Below are positions 1 through 8,540 of a stretch of 64,000 bases of DNA, piece after piece. Source of the stretch: Tenacibaculum soleae (GTDB taxonomy: Bacteria; Bacteroidota; Bacteroidia; Flavobacteriales; Flavobacteriaceae); assembly GCF_001693415.1 (NCBI RefSeq), contig NZ_MAKX01000001.1:886047-950046 (forward strand), given 5' to 3'. Below the pieces are notes generated by a model. The model was not told the origin of the DNA. It saw only the letters and a program-made list of their open reading frames with translations, and searched no databases. Within the stretch, counting starts at the first letter, position 1. Every line of letters begins with the position of its first letter. The translations under genes and the position numbers were made by a program.

Positions 1-313
1 AGCTGTAAATAATAAAGATAAAAGTATTAAGCCAAATTTAACAGCAAAGTTAAAAATTAACGATTATACCAATAAAGAAGCGTTGTTAATTCCGTTAAGT
101 ATTATTTCTGAAAACGCAAAAGGAGAGCAGTATGTATATGTGGTTACAGATGTGAAAAATAAAAAAGGTATTGCAAAACAAAAAATTATAACTACCGGTA
201 AAACTCAAGGGGATGTTGTAGAGGTTTTAGAAGGTATCGTTATAGGAAGTCAGGTAATTATGGAGGGTGCGCGTAGTGTTCAAAACGGACAACAAGTGCA
301 AATTTTAAATTAA
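1..313 (+). CDS. RND efflux periplasmic adaptor, C-terminal fragment
   Basis: The reading frame is open from base 2 of the window to the stop at 313, so this is the 3' end (about 103 codons) of a longer gene. The visible part resembles the C-terminal barrel and membrane-proximal domain of HlyD/AcrA-type adaptors: an IPLSIISEN-like segment, then VYVVTDVKNKKGIAKQKIIT, then a strand around VVEVLEGIVIGSQVIMEGA. Such adaptors link an inner-membrane RND pump to an outer-membrane channel. The RND permease starts 24 nt downstream, which supports one operon. An internal TTG at 83 could be mistaken for a start, but the frame is open upstream of it. Confidence 0.8.
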   Translation, partial: AVNNKDKSIKPNLTAKLKINDYTNKEALLIPLSIISENAKGEQYVYVVTDVKNKKGIAKQKIITTGKTQGDVVEVLEGIVIGSQVIMEGARSVQNGQQVQILN

Positions 314-337
314 TCGATAAGTTAAAAATCATTAAAT

Positions 338-3300
338 ATGTCTGAAAAAAATAAACAGGTAGATAAAGAATTTGGCTTGTCAACATGGGCAATTAACAAC
401 AAAACTACCATGTATGTGGTAATGTTGTTGATCTTTTATTTAGGTGTTTCAGCTTTTTTTGAAATGCCTCGTGAGAGTTTTCCAGAAATTAAAGAAACCA
501 AAATTTATATAAGTACACCGTTTTTTGGAAACACAGCCGAAGATATTGAGAAGCTAATTACCGATCCGTTAGAAGAAAAGCTAAAAACGGTAAGTAATGT
601 TGTAGAAATTACTTCAACATCACAAGAGGATTACTCGATGGTAATTGTAGAGTTTGATGAAAATATTGAAGTAAAAGATGCAAAACAAAAAGTAAAAGAC
701 GAAATTGAATCAGAAACATCAGGTGAAGATTGGCCAACTTTTAATGGTGCAAAAGTAGAGCCTAATGTTTTTGCATTAAGTATGAGTGAAGAAATGCCAA
801 TACTTAATATTAATATTTCGGGTGATTATACCGTAGGAAAGTTAAAAGAGTTTGGTGAATATCTTCAAGATGAAATAGAGGGATTACAAGAAATTAAACA
901 AGTAGATATTCGCGGGGTACAAGATAAAGAGGTTGAGGTTGCTGTAGATATTTATAAGATGCAAGCAGCAAAAGTTAGCTTTGGTGATATTATAAATGCT
1001 ATTAATGGTGGTAATTCAACCATGTCTGCTGGTAATTTAATTGCTAGTGGTCAGCGTCGTACGATTCGTATTTTAGGTGAAATTAAAAAGCCTTCAGAGT
1101 TAGAAAACTTTGTTGTAAAATCTGAAAAAGGAAACTCTATTTATTTAAAAGATGTTGCCAAAGTATTTTTTAAAGAAAAAGATATAACTTCTTATGCTAG
1201 AGAAGAGGGAGCACAAGTAGTTATGTTAGATGTTAAGAAAAGAGCAGGATCTAACATGGTAGCAGCTGCCAATCAGATTAGAGAAATAGTTAAAAATGCC
1301 AAAACAACTGTTTTTCCTGCAGATTTAAAGGTTACTGTTGCAAATGACCAATCATCAGTTACAATATCAGCAGTTGATGATTTGGTAAACAACATTATTT
1401 TTGGAGTTATTTTAGTAGTAACTGTTTTAATGTTTTTCTTAGGTTTTAAAAATGCAATATTTGTAGGTTTTGCTATTCCTATGTCGATGTTTATGTCGCT
1501 TATGATTTTAAACATGTTAGGATATACTTTAAATACCATGATCCTTTTTGGATTAATTATGGGGCTAGGAATGTTGGTAGATAACGGTATTGTAGTGGTA
1601 GAAAACGTATACCGTTTAATGGATGAAGAGGGAATGAATAAAGTAGATGCTGCTAAAAAAGGAATTGGAGAAATAGCCTTTCCAATTATTATTTCAACAG
1701 CAACAACAGTAGCTGCATTTATTCCGTTAGGTTTATGGCCAGGGGTTATGGGAGAGTTTATGAAACTTTTACCTATTACTTTAGCTATTGTATTAAGTTC
1801 ATCATTAGTGGTAGCTATCTTTTTTAATTCAGTTTTAGTATCTAACTTTATGAGTACTGAAGATAAAAATATGCCAATAAAGCGTATCATTATTATGACT
1901 GTAATTATGGCCGTAATAGGATTGTTAGTATATTTTACAGGAGGAGTATATAGATCTTTAGGAAGCCTGATGATGTTTACCGCGATAATGCTATGGGTGT
2001 ATAGATTATTTTTACGTAAATGGGCTAATAGTTTTCAAACTAAAGTGTTACCACGTTTAGAAAATTGGTATGAGCGTCAACTACGTAGAGCGTTATCAAA
2101 ATCAGCACCTTATTGGTTAATTGGAGGTACATTTGCCTTGCTTATTATTTCTTTTATTGCTTTTGGAGCATCTGTAGCTAGCCAACGTACAAAAATTGAA
2201 TTTTTTCCAGATAATAAACCAAATCAAATTATTGTTTACATCGAGTATCCGCAAGGAACAGATATCGAAAAAACAAATGTAATTACCAAAGAGATTGAAA
2301 AAAGAGTGTTTACAGTATTAAATGGTACTCAATATACAGATGGAGATTATAACTTTTTGGTAGAAAGTGCGGTTTCACAAGTAGGTGAAGGAGCTGGTAA
2401 CCCAACTGCTGATGCTGGCTCAGGAGGAGAACTGCCACATAAAGGTAAAATTACCGCCTCAATGCGTGAGTATAAATATCGTCGTGGAGAAGATAGTGAA
2501 TTGTTAAGGCAAAAGGTACAAAAAGCTTTAGTGGGTATTTATCCTGGAGTTTTAATATCTGTTGAAAAAGATGCTAATGGACCACCTGCAGGAGCGCCGA
2601 TTAATATTGAAATAGAAGGTAGTGATTATAATGAACTAATTGTAACTGCCGAAAGAATGCGTGATTTTATTAACTCTAAGAATATTCCAGGAGTAGATGA
2701 AATTAAAATCGATGTAAATAAAGATAAACCAGGAATGCAAGTATTGGTTGATCGTAAAAAAGCAGGAGAGTTAGGTGTTAATGCATCACAAGTAGGGCAA
2801 CAAATTCGGAATTCTATTTTTGGAGCAAAAGCAGGTATTTATAAAGAAGATGGTGAAGATTATGATATTTATGTGCGTTTTAATAAAAAAAACAGGTATA
2901 ATTCAAGTGCAATTTTTAATCAAAAAATAACTTTTAGAGATAATACAGGTAGTTTAAAAGAAATTCCTATTTCAGCAGTAGCCGAACATACTAATAATTC
3001 AGGTTTTAGTGCTATTAAGCATAAAGATGTTAAGCGGGTAGTTACTGTTTATTCGCAATTATCACCTGGTTTTACAGATGCAGGAGCAATTGTAAATCAA
3101 GTGCAAAGTGAAATGGCATCGTTTAAAGATATGCCTAAAAACATAAAGATAGATTATACAGGGCAAATTGAAGAACAAAATAAGCAAATGGCATTTTTAA
3201 TGGGAGCACTGTTAACTGGTTTAGGACTTATCTTTTTCATTTTAATTTTTCAATTTAATTCTATTTCAAAACCAACTATTATAATGATTTCGATATTATT

Positions 3301-3799
3301 GAGTCTTATTGGTGTGTTTGGTGGAATGGTAATAACAGGTTCATCGTTTGTAATTATGATGACAATGATGGGAATTATTTCTTTAGCAGGTATTGTGGTA
3401 AATAACGGAGTAGTTTTGTTAGATTATGCACAGTTATTAATAGACAGAAAAAAGCATGATTTAGGTTTAAAAGAATCAGCTTATTTAGAGACAAATGATT
3501 TATTTGAAGCAATTGTAAGAGCTGGTAAAGCACGTTTACGACCGGTATTGTTAACAGCAATTACAACCATTCTTGGATTAATTCCGTTAGCAACCGGATT
3601 TAATATTAATTTCTTTACATTATTTGCTGATTTTGATCCTAAAATATACATGGGAGGTGATAACGTAGTGTTTTGGGGGCCATTAGCTTGGACCGTGATT
3701 TACGGGTTATTAATAGCTACTTTTTTAACACTAATTGCAGTGCCAATTTTATTTTTCTTAATTACAAAGTTTAAAATGTGGTTAAAAAGGAATGTATAA
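338..3799 (+). CDS. RND efflux permease (AcrB/HAE1-like)
   Basis: This 1153-residue inner-membrane proton-driven efflux pump subunit has the usual RND plan. One N-terminal helix is followed by a large periplasmic loop, a block of helices (about residues 350-560), a second periplasmic loop and a final helix block. The motif GLGMLVDNGIVVVENVYR around Asp415 is the classic RND helix-4 proton-relay region; its second-half counterpart is LAGIVVNNGVVLLDY. The length is slightly above the usual 1030-1060 because of a long hydrophilic and hydrophobic insert between the halves. It lies directly behind an adaptor gene. The substrate cannot be told from sequence; no metal-specific feature of the CusA type was noticed. 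Confidence 0.93.
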   Translation: MSEKNKQVDKEFGLSTWAINNKTTMYVVMLLIFYLGVSAFFEMPRESFPEIKETKIYISTPFFGNTAEDIEKLITDPLEEKLKTVSNVVEITSTSQEDYSMVIVEFDENIEVKDAKQKVKDEIESETSGEDWPTFNGAKVEPNVFALSMSEEMPILNINISGDYTVGKLKEFGEYLQDEIEGLQEIKQVDIRGVQDKEVEVAVDIYKMQAAKVSFGDIINAINGGNSTMSAGNLIASGQRRTIRILGEIKKPSELENFVVKSEKGNSIYLKDVAKVFFKEKDITSYAREEGAQVVMLDVKKRAGSNMVAAANQIREIVKNAKTTVFPADLKVTVANDQSSVTISAVDDLVNNIIFGVILVVTVLMFFLGFKNAIFVGFAIPMSMFMSLMILNMLGYTLNTMILFGLIMGLGMLVDNGIVVVENVYRLMDEEGMNKVDAAKKGIGEIAFPIIISTATTVAAFIPLGLWPGVMGEFMKLLPITLAIVLSSSLVVAIFFNSVLVSNFMSTEDKNMPIKRIIIMTVIMAVIGLLVYFTGGVYRSLGSLMMFTAIMLWVYRLFLRKWANSFQTKVLPRLENWYERQLRRALSKSAPYWLIGGTFALLIISFIAFGASVASQRTKIEFFPDNKPNQIIVYIEYPQGTDIEKTNVITKEIEKRVFTVLNGTQYTDGDYNFLVESAVSQVGEGAGNPTADAGSGGELPHKGKITASMREYKYRRGEDSELLRQKVQKALVGIYPGVLISVEKDANGPPAGAPINIEIEGSDYNELIVTAERMRDFINSKNIPGVDEIKIDVNKDKPGMQVLVDRKKAGELGVNASQVGQQIRNSIFGAKAGIYKEDGEDYDIYVRFNKKNRYNSSAIFNQKITFRDNTGSLKEIPISAVAEHTNNSGFSAIKHKDVKRVVTVYSQLSPGFTDAGAIVNQVQSEMASFKDMPKNIKIDYTGQIEEQNKQMAFLMGALLTGLGLIFFILIFQFNSISKPTIIMISILLSLIGVFGGMVITGSSFVIMMTMMGIISLAGIVVNNGVVLLDYAQLLIDRKKHDLGLKESAYLETNDLFEAIVRAGKARLRPVLLTAITTILGLIPLATGFNINFFTLFADFDPKIYMGGDNVVFWGPLAWTVIYGLLIATFLTLIAVPILFFLITKFKMWLKRNV

Positions 3800-3823
3800 T
3801 ATATTTCTTAATTTTTGTTAGTG

Positions 3824-3863
3824 AAAAAGAGTTGGAAACATAAAAGTTTTCAACTCTTTTTTT
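3824..3863 (+). terminator. Rho-independent terminator after the RND pump
   Basis: Arms 3824-3839 and 3846-3861 pair over 16 positions with one G-U pair around a 6-nt loop, and a T-rich tail follows. The tail runs straight into the recX -7 box at 3863-3870. Confidence 0.8.
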
Positions 3864-3870
3864 ATTTTTG
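3863..3870 (+). promoter_or_regulatory. recX -7 box
   Basis: TATTTTTG fits the Bacteroidota -7 consensus TAnnTTTG. It ends only 4 nt before the recX ATG at 3875, which implies a leaderless or almost leaderless message. No good -33 TTTG is visible because the upstream sequence is the terminator stem. Confidence 0.4.
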
Positions 3871-3874
3871 ACTT

Positions 3875-4339
3875 ATGAATAAGAAGGTTTTTACGGTTGA
3901 TGAGGTTAAGAGAAAATTAGAGCAGTATTGCGTGTATCAAGATCGTTGTCATAAAGAAATAGAACAAAAAATAAAGGATTATAATTTAATTCCTGAAGCT
4001 AGAGAGCTAATTCTTTTAAGTTTATTACAAGATAACTTTTTAAATGAAGAGCGATTTTCTAAAAGTTTTGCAAGAGGTAAATTCCGAATTAAAAAATGGG
4101 GAAAACAACGAATAGTTAGAGAATTGAAATTTCGTAATATTTCAAAATACAATATAACAATAGCGCTAAAAGAAATTGATGAAGAAGAGTATATTAGTAC
4201 TTTGTATAGTTTATTAGAAAAAAAGAATAAACTAACAATAGAAACAAATCAATTTAAGAGAAAAAAGAAAATAGCAGATTATTTATTATACAAAGGTTTT
4301 GAAAGTAGCCTGGTGTACGAAGCAATTAATACTATTTAA
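3875..4339 (+). CDS. recX: Regulatory protein RecX
   Basis: RecX modulates RecA filaments in recombination and SOS control. The 154-residue protein has the expected length and begins with the typical tandem three-helix pattern: KRKLEQYCVYQDRCHKEIEQ, then a repeat containing DNFLNEERFSKSFARGKFRIKKWGKQRI, whose NEERFA-like core and basic KKWGKQRI tail are RecX hallmarks. A third, divergent repeat ends at YKGFESSLVYEAI. recA is not in the window. The 3' end overlaps the convergent lipoprotein gene by 8 bp. Confidence 0.88.
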   Translation: MNKKVFTVDEVKRKLEQYCVYQDRCHKEIEQKIKDYNLIPEARELILLSLLQDNFLNEERFSKSFARGKFRIKKWGKQRIVRELKFRNISKYNITIALKEIDEEEYISTLYSLLEKKNKLTIETNQFKRKKKIADYLLYKGFESSLVYEAINTI

Positions 4340-4859
4340 AACCACTAAATAAGCTATCTATTTTATTTGCCTTGTCAAAACTTTTTTTAGCATAAACAGC
4401 ATTTATTTTATGATTCATGCTGCTAAAAAGAGAAAATATTTTATCTACTTGATTGTTAACCTCTTTTGATGTAATTGACGGTATGTAAGTCATATCAGCT
4501 AACCGCAAAACCTCGTTTTCAAACACATTTTCACGGGCCTTAAAAGCAGGTGTTTTAAGAGCTTTAATTGTTAAGCTGTCTTTTAGTTGTTTGGTTAATG
4601 TTTTTAATTCTAAAGCATTGTTTAGTGCTTCAGTAGGGCTGGTTTTTCTTAATTGTTGCATAAAATCTTCAACAGTAAAATACTCTTTCCATTGTTTAAT
4701 TTCTTTGCTAGCAGCAGCATCTATTTTAGTGTAATTAGCATGTTCAACAACAGTGTTCATACCAGTTTTTTGAACAGGAATGTTTTTTTTAGAGGTTTCT
4801 TTTTGACAAGAAAAATTTATCAAAAAAACAGAAAAGAAAATAAAAAAATAAGGTCTCAT
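4332..4859 (-). CDS. Uncharacterised lipoprotein
   Basis: The product is a 175-residue protein with an N-terminal hydrophobic segment and a lipobox ending at Cys18 (LINFSCQKE), so it is probably an outer-membrane or periplasmic lipoprotein. The rest is mostly alpha-helical and charged, with a region around EDFMQQLRKTSPTEALNNAL and no cysteine pair or recognisable catalytic motif. I do not recognise the family. It converges on recX and ends inside the recX coding end. Confidence 0.7.
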   Translation of the reverse strand: MRPYFFIFFSVFLINFSCQKETSKKNIPVQKTGMNTVVEHANYTKIDAAASKEIKQWKEYFTVEDFMQQLRKTSPTEALNNALELKTLTKQLKDSLTIKALKTPAFKARENVFENEVLRLADMTYIPSITSKEVNNQVDKIFSLFSSMNHKINAVYAKKSFDKANKIDSLFSGFK

Positions 4860-5007
4860 TAATCAATGATATTAAAGAGATAAAAGTACATATTTTACTT
4901 GGTTTTTAAGGGGTACGAAAATTATAAGTTTGTAATCAGTTGTTTACAGTGCTATTTTGTTGATAATTAAAAAAGTAGAAATACTTTTTACGAATTATGA
5001 AATTTAA

Positions 5008-5015
5008 TAACTTTG
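5008..5015 (+). promoter_or_regulatory. -7 box for threonine dehydrogenase gene
   Basis: TAACTTTG matches TAnnTTTG and lies 27 nt before the ATG at 5043. The expected -33 position holds only a T-rich run. Confidence 0.5.
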
Positions 5016-5042
5016 CAATCCTATATTTTTGAACTTTTAAGA

Positions 5043-6005
5043 ATGAATGATACTATATTAATTTTAGGTGCTTGTGGGCAAATTGGAATAGAACTAACTC
5101 AAAAACTACGTTCCTTATACGGAAATGAACAAGTTATAGCTTCTGATATTAGAGAGGGTGGAACAGAAATGATGAACTCAGGCCCTTTTGAAATTATTGA
5201 CGCTACAAGTAAAGAGCGAATTTTAGAGGTAATTCAAAAATATAAAGTTACGCAGGTGTATTTAATGGCAGCCATGTTATCTGCAACAGCAGAAAAATAT
5301 CCATTAAAAGGTTGGGATTTAAACATGACTTCTTTATTAGCCGTTTTAGAAATAGCAAAAGAAAAACATATTAAAAAAGTTTATTGGCCAAGTTCAATGG
5401 CTTCTTTTGGGCCGACTTCACCAAAAATAAACACACCTCAACAAACTATAATGGAACCGTCAACAGTTTACGGAATTAGTAAAGTTGCTGGAGAACATTG
5501 GTGTAATTATTATCATGAAAAATATGGAGTAGATGTACGTAGTGTTCGTTATCCAGGTATAATTAGTTGGAAAACATTACCAGGAGGTGGTACTACAGAT
5601 TATGCGGTTGATATTTATTTTGACGCTTTGAAAAAAGGAACTTTTGAGTGTTTTTTGTCTGAAAATACACGTTTGCCAATGATGTATATGGATGACGCTA
5701 TCAACGCTACAATCCAAATAATGCAAGCTGACGCAGATAAGATTAAAACAAGAACTTCGTATAATTTAGCAGCAATTAGCTTTACACCTAAAGAAATTGC
5801 ATCCGAGATTAAAAAATACATCCCAGAATTTACAATCACTTATAAACCAGATTTTAGGCAAGCAATTGCAGATAGTTGGCCGCAAATTATTGACGATTCT
5901 CATGCTCGAAATGATTGGGGATGGCAACATAAGTTTGATTTAGCATCCATGACAAATGATATTATAACCAATTTAAAAACTTTAAAAAAAGAGCAATTAA
6001 CCTAA
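5043..6005 (+). CDS. L-threonine 3-dehydrogenase, SDR (GalE-like) type
   Basis: The product is an NAD-dependent extended short-chain dehydrogenase of about 320 residues that probably oxidises L-threonine to 2-amino-3-ketobutyrate. The Rossmann motif LILGACGQIGIE is at the N-terminus. The catalytic pair appears as Ser in WPSSMASFGPTSP and YxxxK in STVYGISK. The segment YPGIISWKTLPGGGTTDYAV followed by LPMMYMDDAI is typical of the flavobacterial threonine dehydrogenase branch. The ATG at 5043 is chosen over an upstream in-frame TTG because it starts directly before the Rossmann strand and follows a -7 box at 5008-5015. A generic NDP-sugar epimerase is the less likely alternative. Confidence 0.85.
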   Translation: MNDTILILGACGQIGIELTQKLRSLYGNEQVIASDIREGGTEMMNSGPFEIIDATSKERILEVIQKYKVTQVYLMAAMLSATAEKYPLKGWDLNMTSLLAVLEIAKEKHIKKVYWPSSMASFGPTSPKINTPQQTIMEPSTVYGISKVAGEHWCNYYHEKYGVDVRSVRYPGIISWKTLPGGGTTDYAVDIYFDALKKGTFECFLSENTRLPMMYMDDAINATIQIMQADADKIKTRTSYNLAAISFTPKEIASEIKKYIPEFTITYKPDFRQAIADSWPQIIDDSHARNDWGWQHKFDLASMTNDIITNLKTLKKEQLT

Positions 6006-6090
6006 GTGTAAGTTTTTAATTAAAACTACGTCTATAATAACTCTTTTAAATACTGTAACTTTAGTTGCTGAGTGTTTAAAAGGAGAGAAA

Positions 6091-6098
6091 TATATTTG
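6091..6098 (+). promoter_or_regulatory. -7 box for thioredoxin-fold gene
   Basis: TATATTTG matches TAnnTTTG and lies 18 nt before the ATG at 6117. It supports that start over the in-frame upstream one at 6072. Confidence 0.5.
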
Positions 6099-6116
6099 TA
6101 TCATAAAGTGATTAAG

Positions 6117-6707
6117 ATGAAAAAAGTTATAGAAAATAGTTTGCAGAAAGCAATTTCATATTCAGCGTATAGAAATCTTGTAAAAGATTTATTAGTTAAA
6201 GGAAAATCAACAGGCTCAAATCAATCTGACGATTTATTAAATTATAGTTTATTAAATGATAAACGCATGCAACGTTTAGATAAAACTATAAAAATTTCAG
6301 AAGAAACAATAGCAAAACTAAAAGATATAAGCGAGCCGCAAACATGGTTAGTTATATCAGAAGGGTGGTGTGGTGATGCTGCTCAAAATTTACCAGTAAT
6401 TAATAAAATAGCTGAAGAAAATAATAATATTAAGTTACAGGTGGTTTTAAGAGATGAAAACCTTGAGTTAATGGATAATTTTTTAACAAACGGAGGTAGG
6501 GCAATACCTAAATTAATTGCATTAGATAAAAATAACGAAGTAATTAATACTTGGGGGCCAAGACCAGATATTGCTACAAAAATGGTGACAGATTATAAAG
6601 CCGAAAAAGGCGCTTTAGATGCTGATTTTAAAAAAGATTTACAAGTTTGGTATAACAAAAATAAAGGACTAAATGTTCAAGAAAACCTTATTGCGTTATT
6701 AAAATAA
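6117..6707 (+). CDS. Thioredoxin-fold protein with WCGD motif
   Basis: This roughly 196-residue cytoplasmic protein has no signal peptide. Its core reads TWLVISEGWCGDAAQNLPVI, where WCGD (residues 84-87) replaces the WCxxC redox site of thioredoxin, so only one of the two active cysteines is present. Later come GGRAIPKLIALD, carrying the thioredoxin cis-proline region, and WGPRPD. Families with this pattern are widespread in Flavobacteriia as 'thioredoxin family protein', with no proven reaction that I know of. The ATG at 6117 is preferred because a -7 box lies just upstream. A paralogous motif occurs in the lipoprotein at 45013-45549. Confidence 0.8.
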   Translation: MKKVIENSLQKAISYSAYRNLVKDLLVKGKSTGSNQSDDLLNYSLLNDKRMQRLDKTIKISEETIAKLKDISEPQTWLVISEGWCGDAAQNLPVINKIAEENNNIKLQVVLRDENLELMDNFLTNGGRAIPKLIALDKNNEVINTWGPRPDIATKMVTDYKAEKGALDADFKKDLQVWYNKNKGLNVQENLIALLK

Positions 6708-6727
6708 AAATAGTTTTTATATAAAAT

Positions 6728-6766
6728 AAATCTCCTTTTTGAATAGCAAAAAGGAGATTTTGTTTT
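6728..6766 (+). terminator. Rho-independent terminator
   Basis: A perfect 14-bp stem (6728-6741 with 6747-6760) closes a 5-nt loop and is followed by TGTTTT. It ends the thioredoxin-fold transcript. Confidence 0.8.
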
Positions 6767-6769
6767 CTG

Positions 6770-6777
6770 TATATTTG
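6770..6777 (+). promoter_or_regulatory. -7 box before gene at 6797
   Basis: TATATTTG matches TAnnTTTG, directly after a terminator and 19 nt before ATG 6797. Confidence 0.5.
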
Positions 6778-6796
6778 CCAATAAGAAAAAATAATT

Positions 6797-7297
6797 ATGT
6801 TAGTAGATTTTAATACGTTGTCTGAAGCGGCAAAAGTTTGGATTTATCCTTGCAGTAGGAAATTTTATCCACAAGAAATTGAAGGTGTAAAAGAACAACT
6901 AAAAACATTTATTGAAGGTTGGAAAACAGAAGACGAAAACTTTAAAGCTTCTTTTGAGCTAAGGCATAATCGATTTATTATTTTTTTAGCTGAAGAAAAT
7001 TCAATTTTATCAAATATAGATGTTGATGCTCAAGTAGGGTTTATTTTACAATTACAACAACAATATGAAGTTGAATTGTTAGATAGGATGAACGTTTGTT
7101 TTAAACAAGGAGAGTATACTCAATACAAAGATTTAAAAGATTTTAAGAAGTTAATTAAAAATAAAGCAGTAACAGAAAAAACAATAGTTTTTGATAATTT
7201 AATTGAAACAAAACATGAGTTAGATAATTACTGGGAAGTGCCAATTTCAGAAAGTTGGTATCATCGGTTTTTAAAAAAAACTAAATCCAATACCTAA
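6797..7297 (+). CDS. Conserved flavobacterial protein of unknown function
   Basis: A 166-residue soluble protein starting MLVDFNTLSEAAKVWIYPCS. From memory, relatives in Flavobacteriia are often labelled 'ABC transporter ATPase', but no Walker A, Walker B or signature motif is visible, so that label should not be carried over. It contains SFELRHNRFIIFLAEE and ends with WYHRFLKK. No signal peptide or membrane segment is present. It has its own -7 box and its end overlaps the convergent outer-membrane protein gene by 27 bp. Function unknown. Confidence 0.75.
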   Translation: MLVDFNTLSEAAKVWIYPCSRKFYPQEIEGVKEQLKTFIEGWKTEDENFKASFELRHNRFIIFLAEENSILSNIDVDAQVGFILQLQQQYEVELLDRMNVCFKQGEYTQYKDLKDFKKLIKNKAVTEKTIVFDNLIETKHELDNYWEVPISESWYHRFLKKTKSNT

Positions 7298-7807
7298 CGA
7301 CACACTATCTAGATTACCATTTTTAAAATTACTGATTTTTTTTCTGTGAAAATCTAGATGAACAACAGCATGCCATCTTTTTGAGCCTCCAATCTGTGTT
7401 CCTATACCAAAAGCATAGTATTTTCCGTTTTCATATTTATTAGAAGGTCGCCATAAATTACCATAACTAACTTGTGTAAAAAAGCTATCATAACCATCTT
7501 CAGAAATATTATAGCGTAATGTACCAAACATAGGTATTGTGTTTATACCGAATCTAGTATGATAGTCGTATCCTATATTAATAATGCCGGCCCATTTTTT
7601 ATCAAACTGATACCCTACACCAAAACGAGTCATTAATGCAGAAAACTCTATAAGTTCGTTGTCGTCGTCTGGTTCAAATAAAACATAATTTTTATTGAGA
7701 GCAAAAGTAAAATTTAAGCTACCTGTAAAAAATGGGCGTTTTTCTTGAGCGTTTAGTGATAAATTAACTAATAATATTACTGCAATTAATAGTAATAGTT
7801 TTTTCAT
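7271..7807 (-). CDS. Outer-membrane beta-barrel protein
   Basis: The 178-residue product has a signal peptide (MKKLLLLIAVILLVNLSLNA, cut before QEK) followed by alternating hydrophobic/polar strands such as FGVGYQFDKKWAGIINIGYD and a final strand SVSLGIGFSFF ending in Phe, as expected of BamA substrates. The size suggests an eight-strand barrel. No ligand or partner can be inferred. The 3' end overlaps the convergent gene at 6797-7297. Confidence 0.75.
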   Translation of the reverse strand: MKKLLLLIAVILLVNLSLNAQEKRPFFTGSLNFTFALNKNYVLFEPDDDNELIEFSALMTRFGVGYQFDKKWAGIINIGYDYHTRFGINTIPMFGTLRYNISEDGYDSFFTQVSYGNLWRPSNKYENGKYYAFGIGTQIGGSKRWHAVVHLDFHRKKISNFKNGNLDSVSLGIGFSFF

Positions 7808-7842
7808 AGTAGTAAAATAATTTTAGCACATTAATTCAAAAA

Positions 7843-8538
7843 TTATTCCACTTCTAAAGAATTTATAAAGTTTTCTATACTTACTGCATTATCAACGTGA
7901 AAATTACCAATTTTTGTTCTTCTTAAGGCTGATAAATGAGCGCCTGATTTTAAGGCAACTCCAAAATCATAGGCTAAAGAACGAATATAAGTTCCTTTAC
8001 TACAAACTACTCTAAAGTTCAGTTTATTGTCATTAATACTAGTAATTTCAAAGGTAGAAATTGTAATTTCTCTTGATTTTATTTCGGTGGTTTCTCCTTT
8101 TCTGGCTAATTCATACAGTCGTTTTCCTTCCTTCTTTATAGCCGAAAAAATAGGTGGTTTTTGTTGAATTATTCCTGTAAACTGTTTTGTTGTTTCATGA
8201 ATTAATTGGTCGGTAATATGATTTGTGGCAAAGGTTTCATTTATTTCGGTTTCTAAATCGTAACTAGGTGTAGTTGCTCCAATTGTTATGGTACCTGTAT
8301 ATTCCTTTACTTGTCCTTGATATTCGTTAATAGTTTTGGTTTTTTTTCCTGTACATATAACCAACAAACCAGTTGCTAGCGGGTCTAAAGTACCTGCATG
8401 TCCTACTTTAATCTTTTTAATGTCAAAACGTTTACGAATATGCCAACGGAGTTTATTTACTACTTGAAACGATGTCCATTCAAGTGGTTTATCAATCAAT
8501 AAAACTTGTCCGTTTTTGTAATCTTCTTCGGTTTTCAT
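7843..8538 (-). CDS. truB: tRNA pseudouridine(55) synthase TruB
   Basis: TruB isomerises U55 in the T-loop of tRNAs. The 231-residue protein carries the catalytic block VGHAGTLDPLATGLLVICTG with the nucleophile Asp52, preceded by LLIDKPLEWTSFQVVNKLR, and the later motif VVCSKGTYIRSLAYDFG. Length is normal for Bacteroidota TruB without a long PUA extension. It is the last gene of a leftward run ftsX-DUF3098-uppP-truB; uppP ends 2 bp upstream of its start. Confidence 0.95.
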   Translation of the reverse strand: MKTEEDYKNGQVLLIDKPLEWTSFQVVNKLRWHIRKRFDIKKIKVGHAGTLDPLATGLLVICTGKKTKTINEYQGQVKEYTGTITIGATTPSYDLETEINETFATNHITDQLIHETTKQFTGIIQQKPPIFSAIKKEGKRLYELARKGETTEIKSREITISTFEITSINDNKLNFRVVCSKGTYIRSLAYDFGVALKSGAHLSALRRTKIGNFHVDNAVSIENFINSLEVE

Positions 8539-8540
8539 AA

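Noticed and set aside
1273..1890. 205-codon ORF on the minus strand inside the RND permease
   Set aside because: It is the antisense of a hydrophobic stretch of a clearly coding gene; no family resemblance and no promoter.
6797..7297. 'ABC transporter ATPase' label for this protein
   Set aside because: No Walker or signature motifs are visible; the label appears to be a propagated misnomer.
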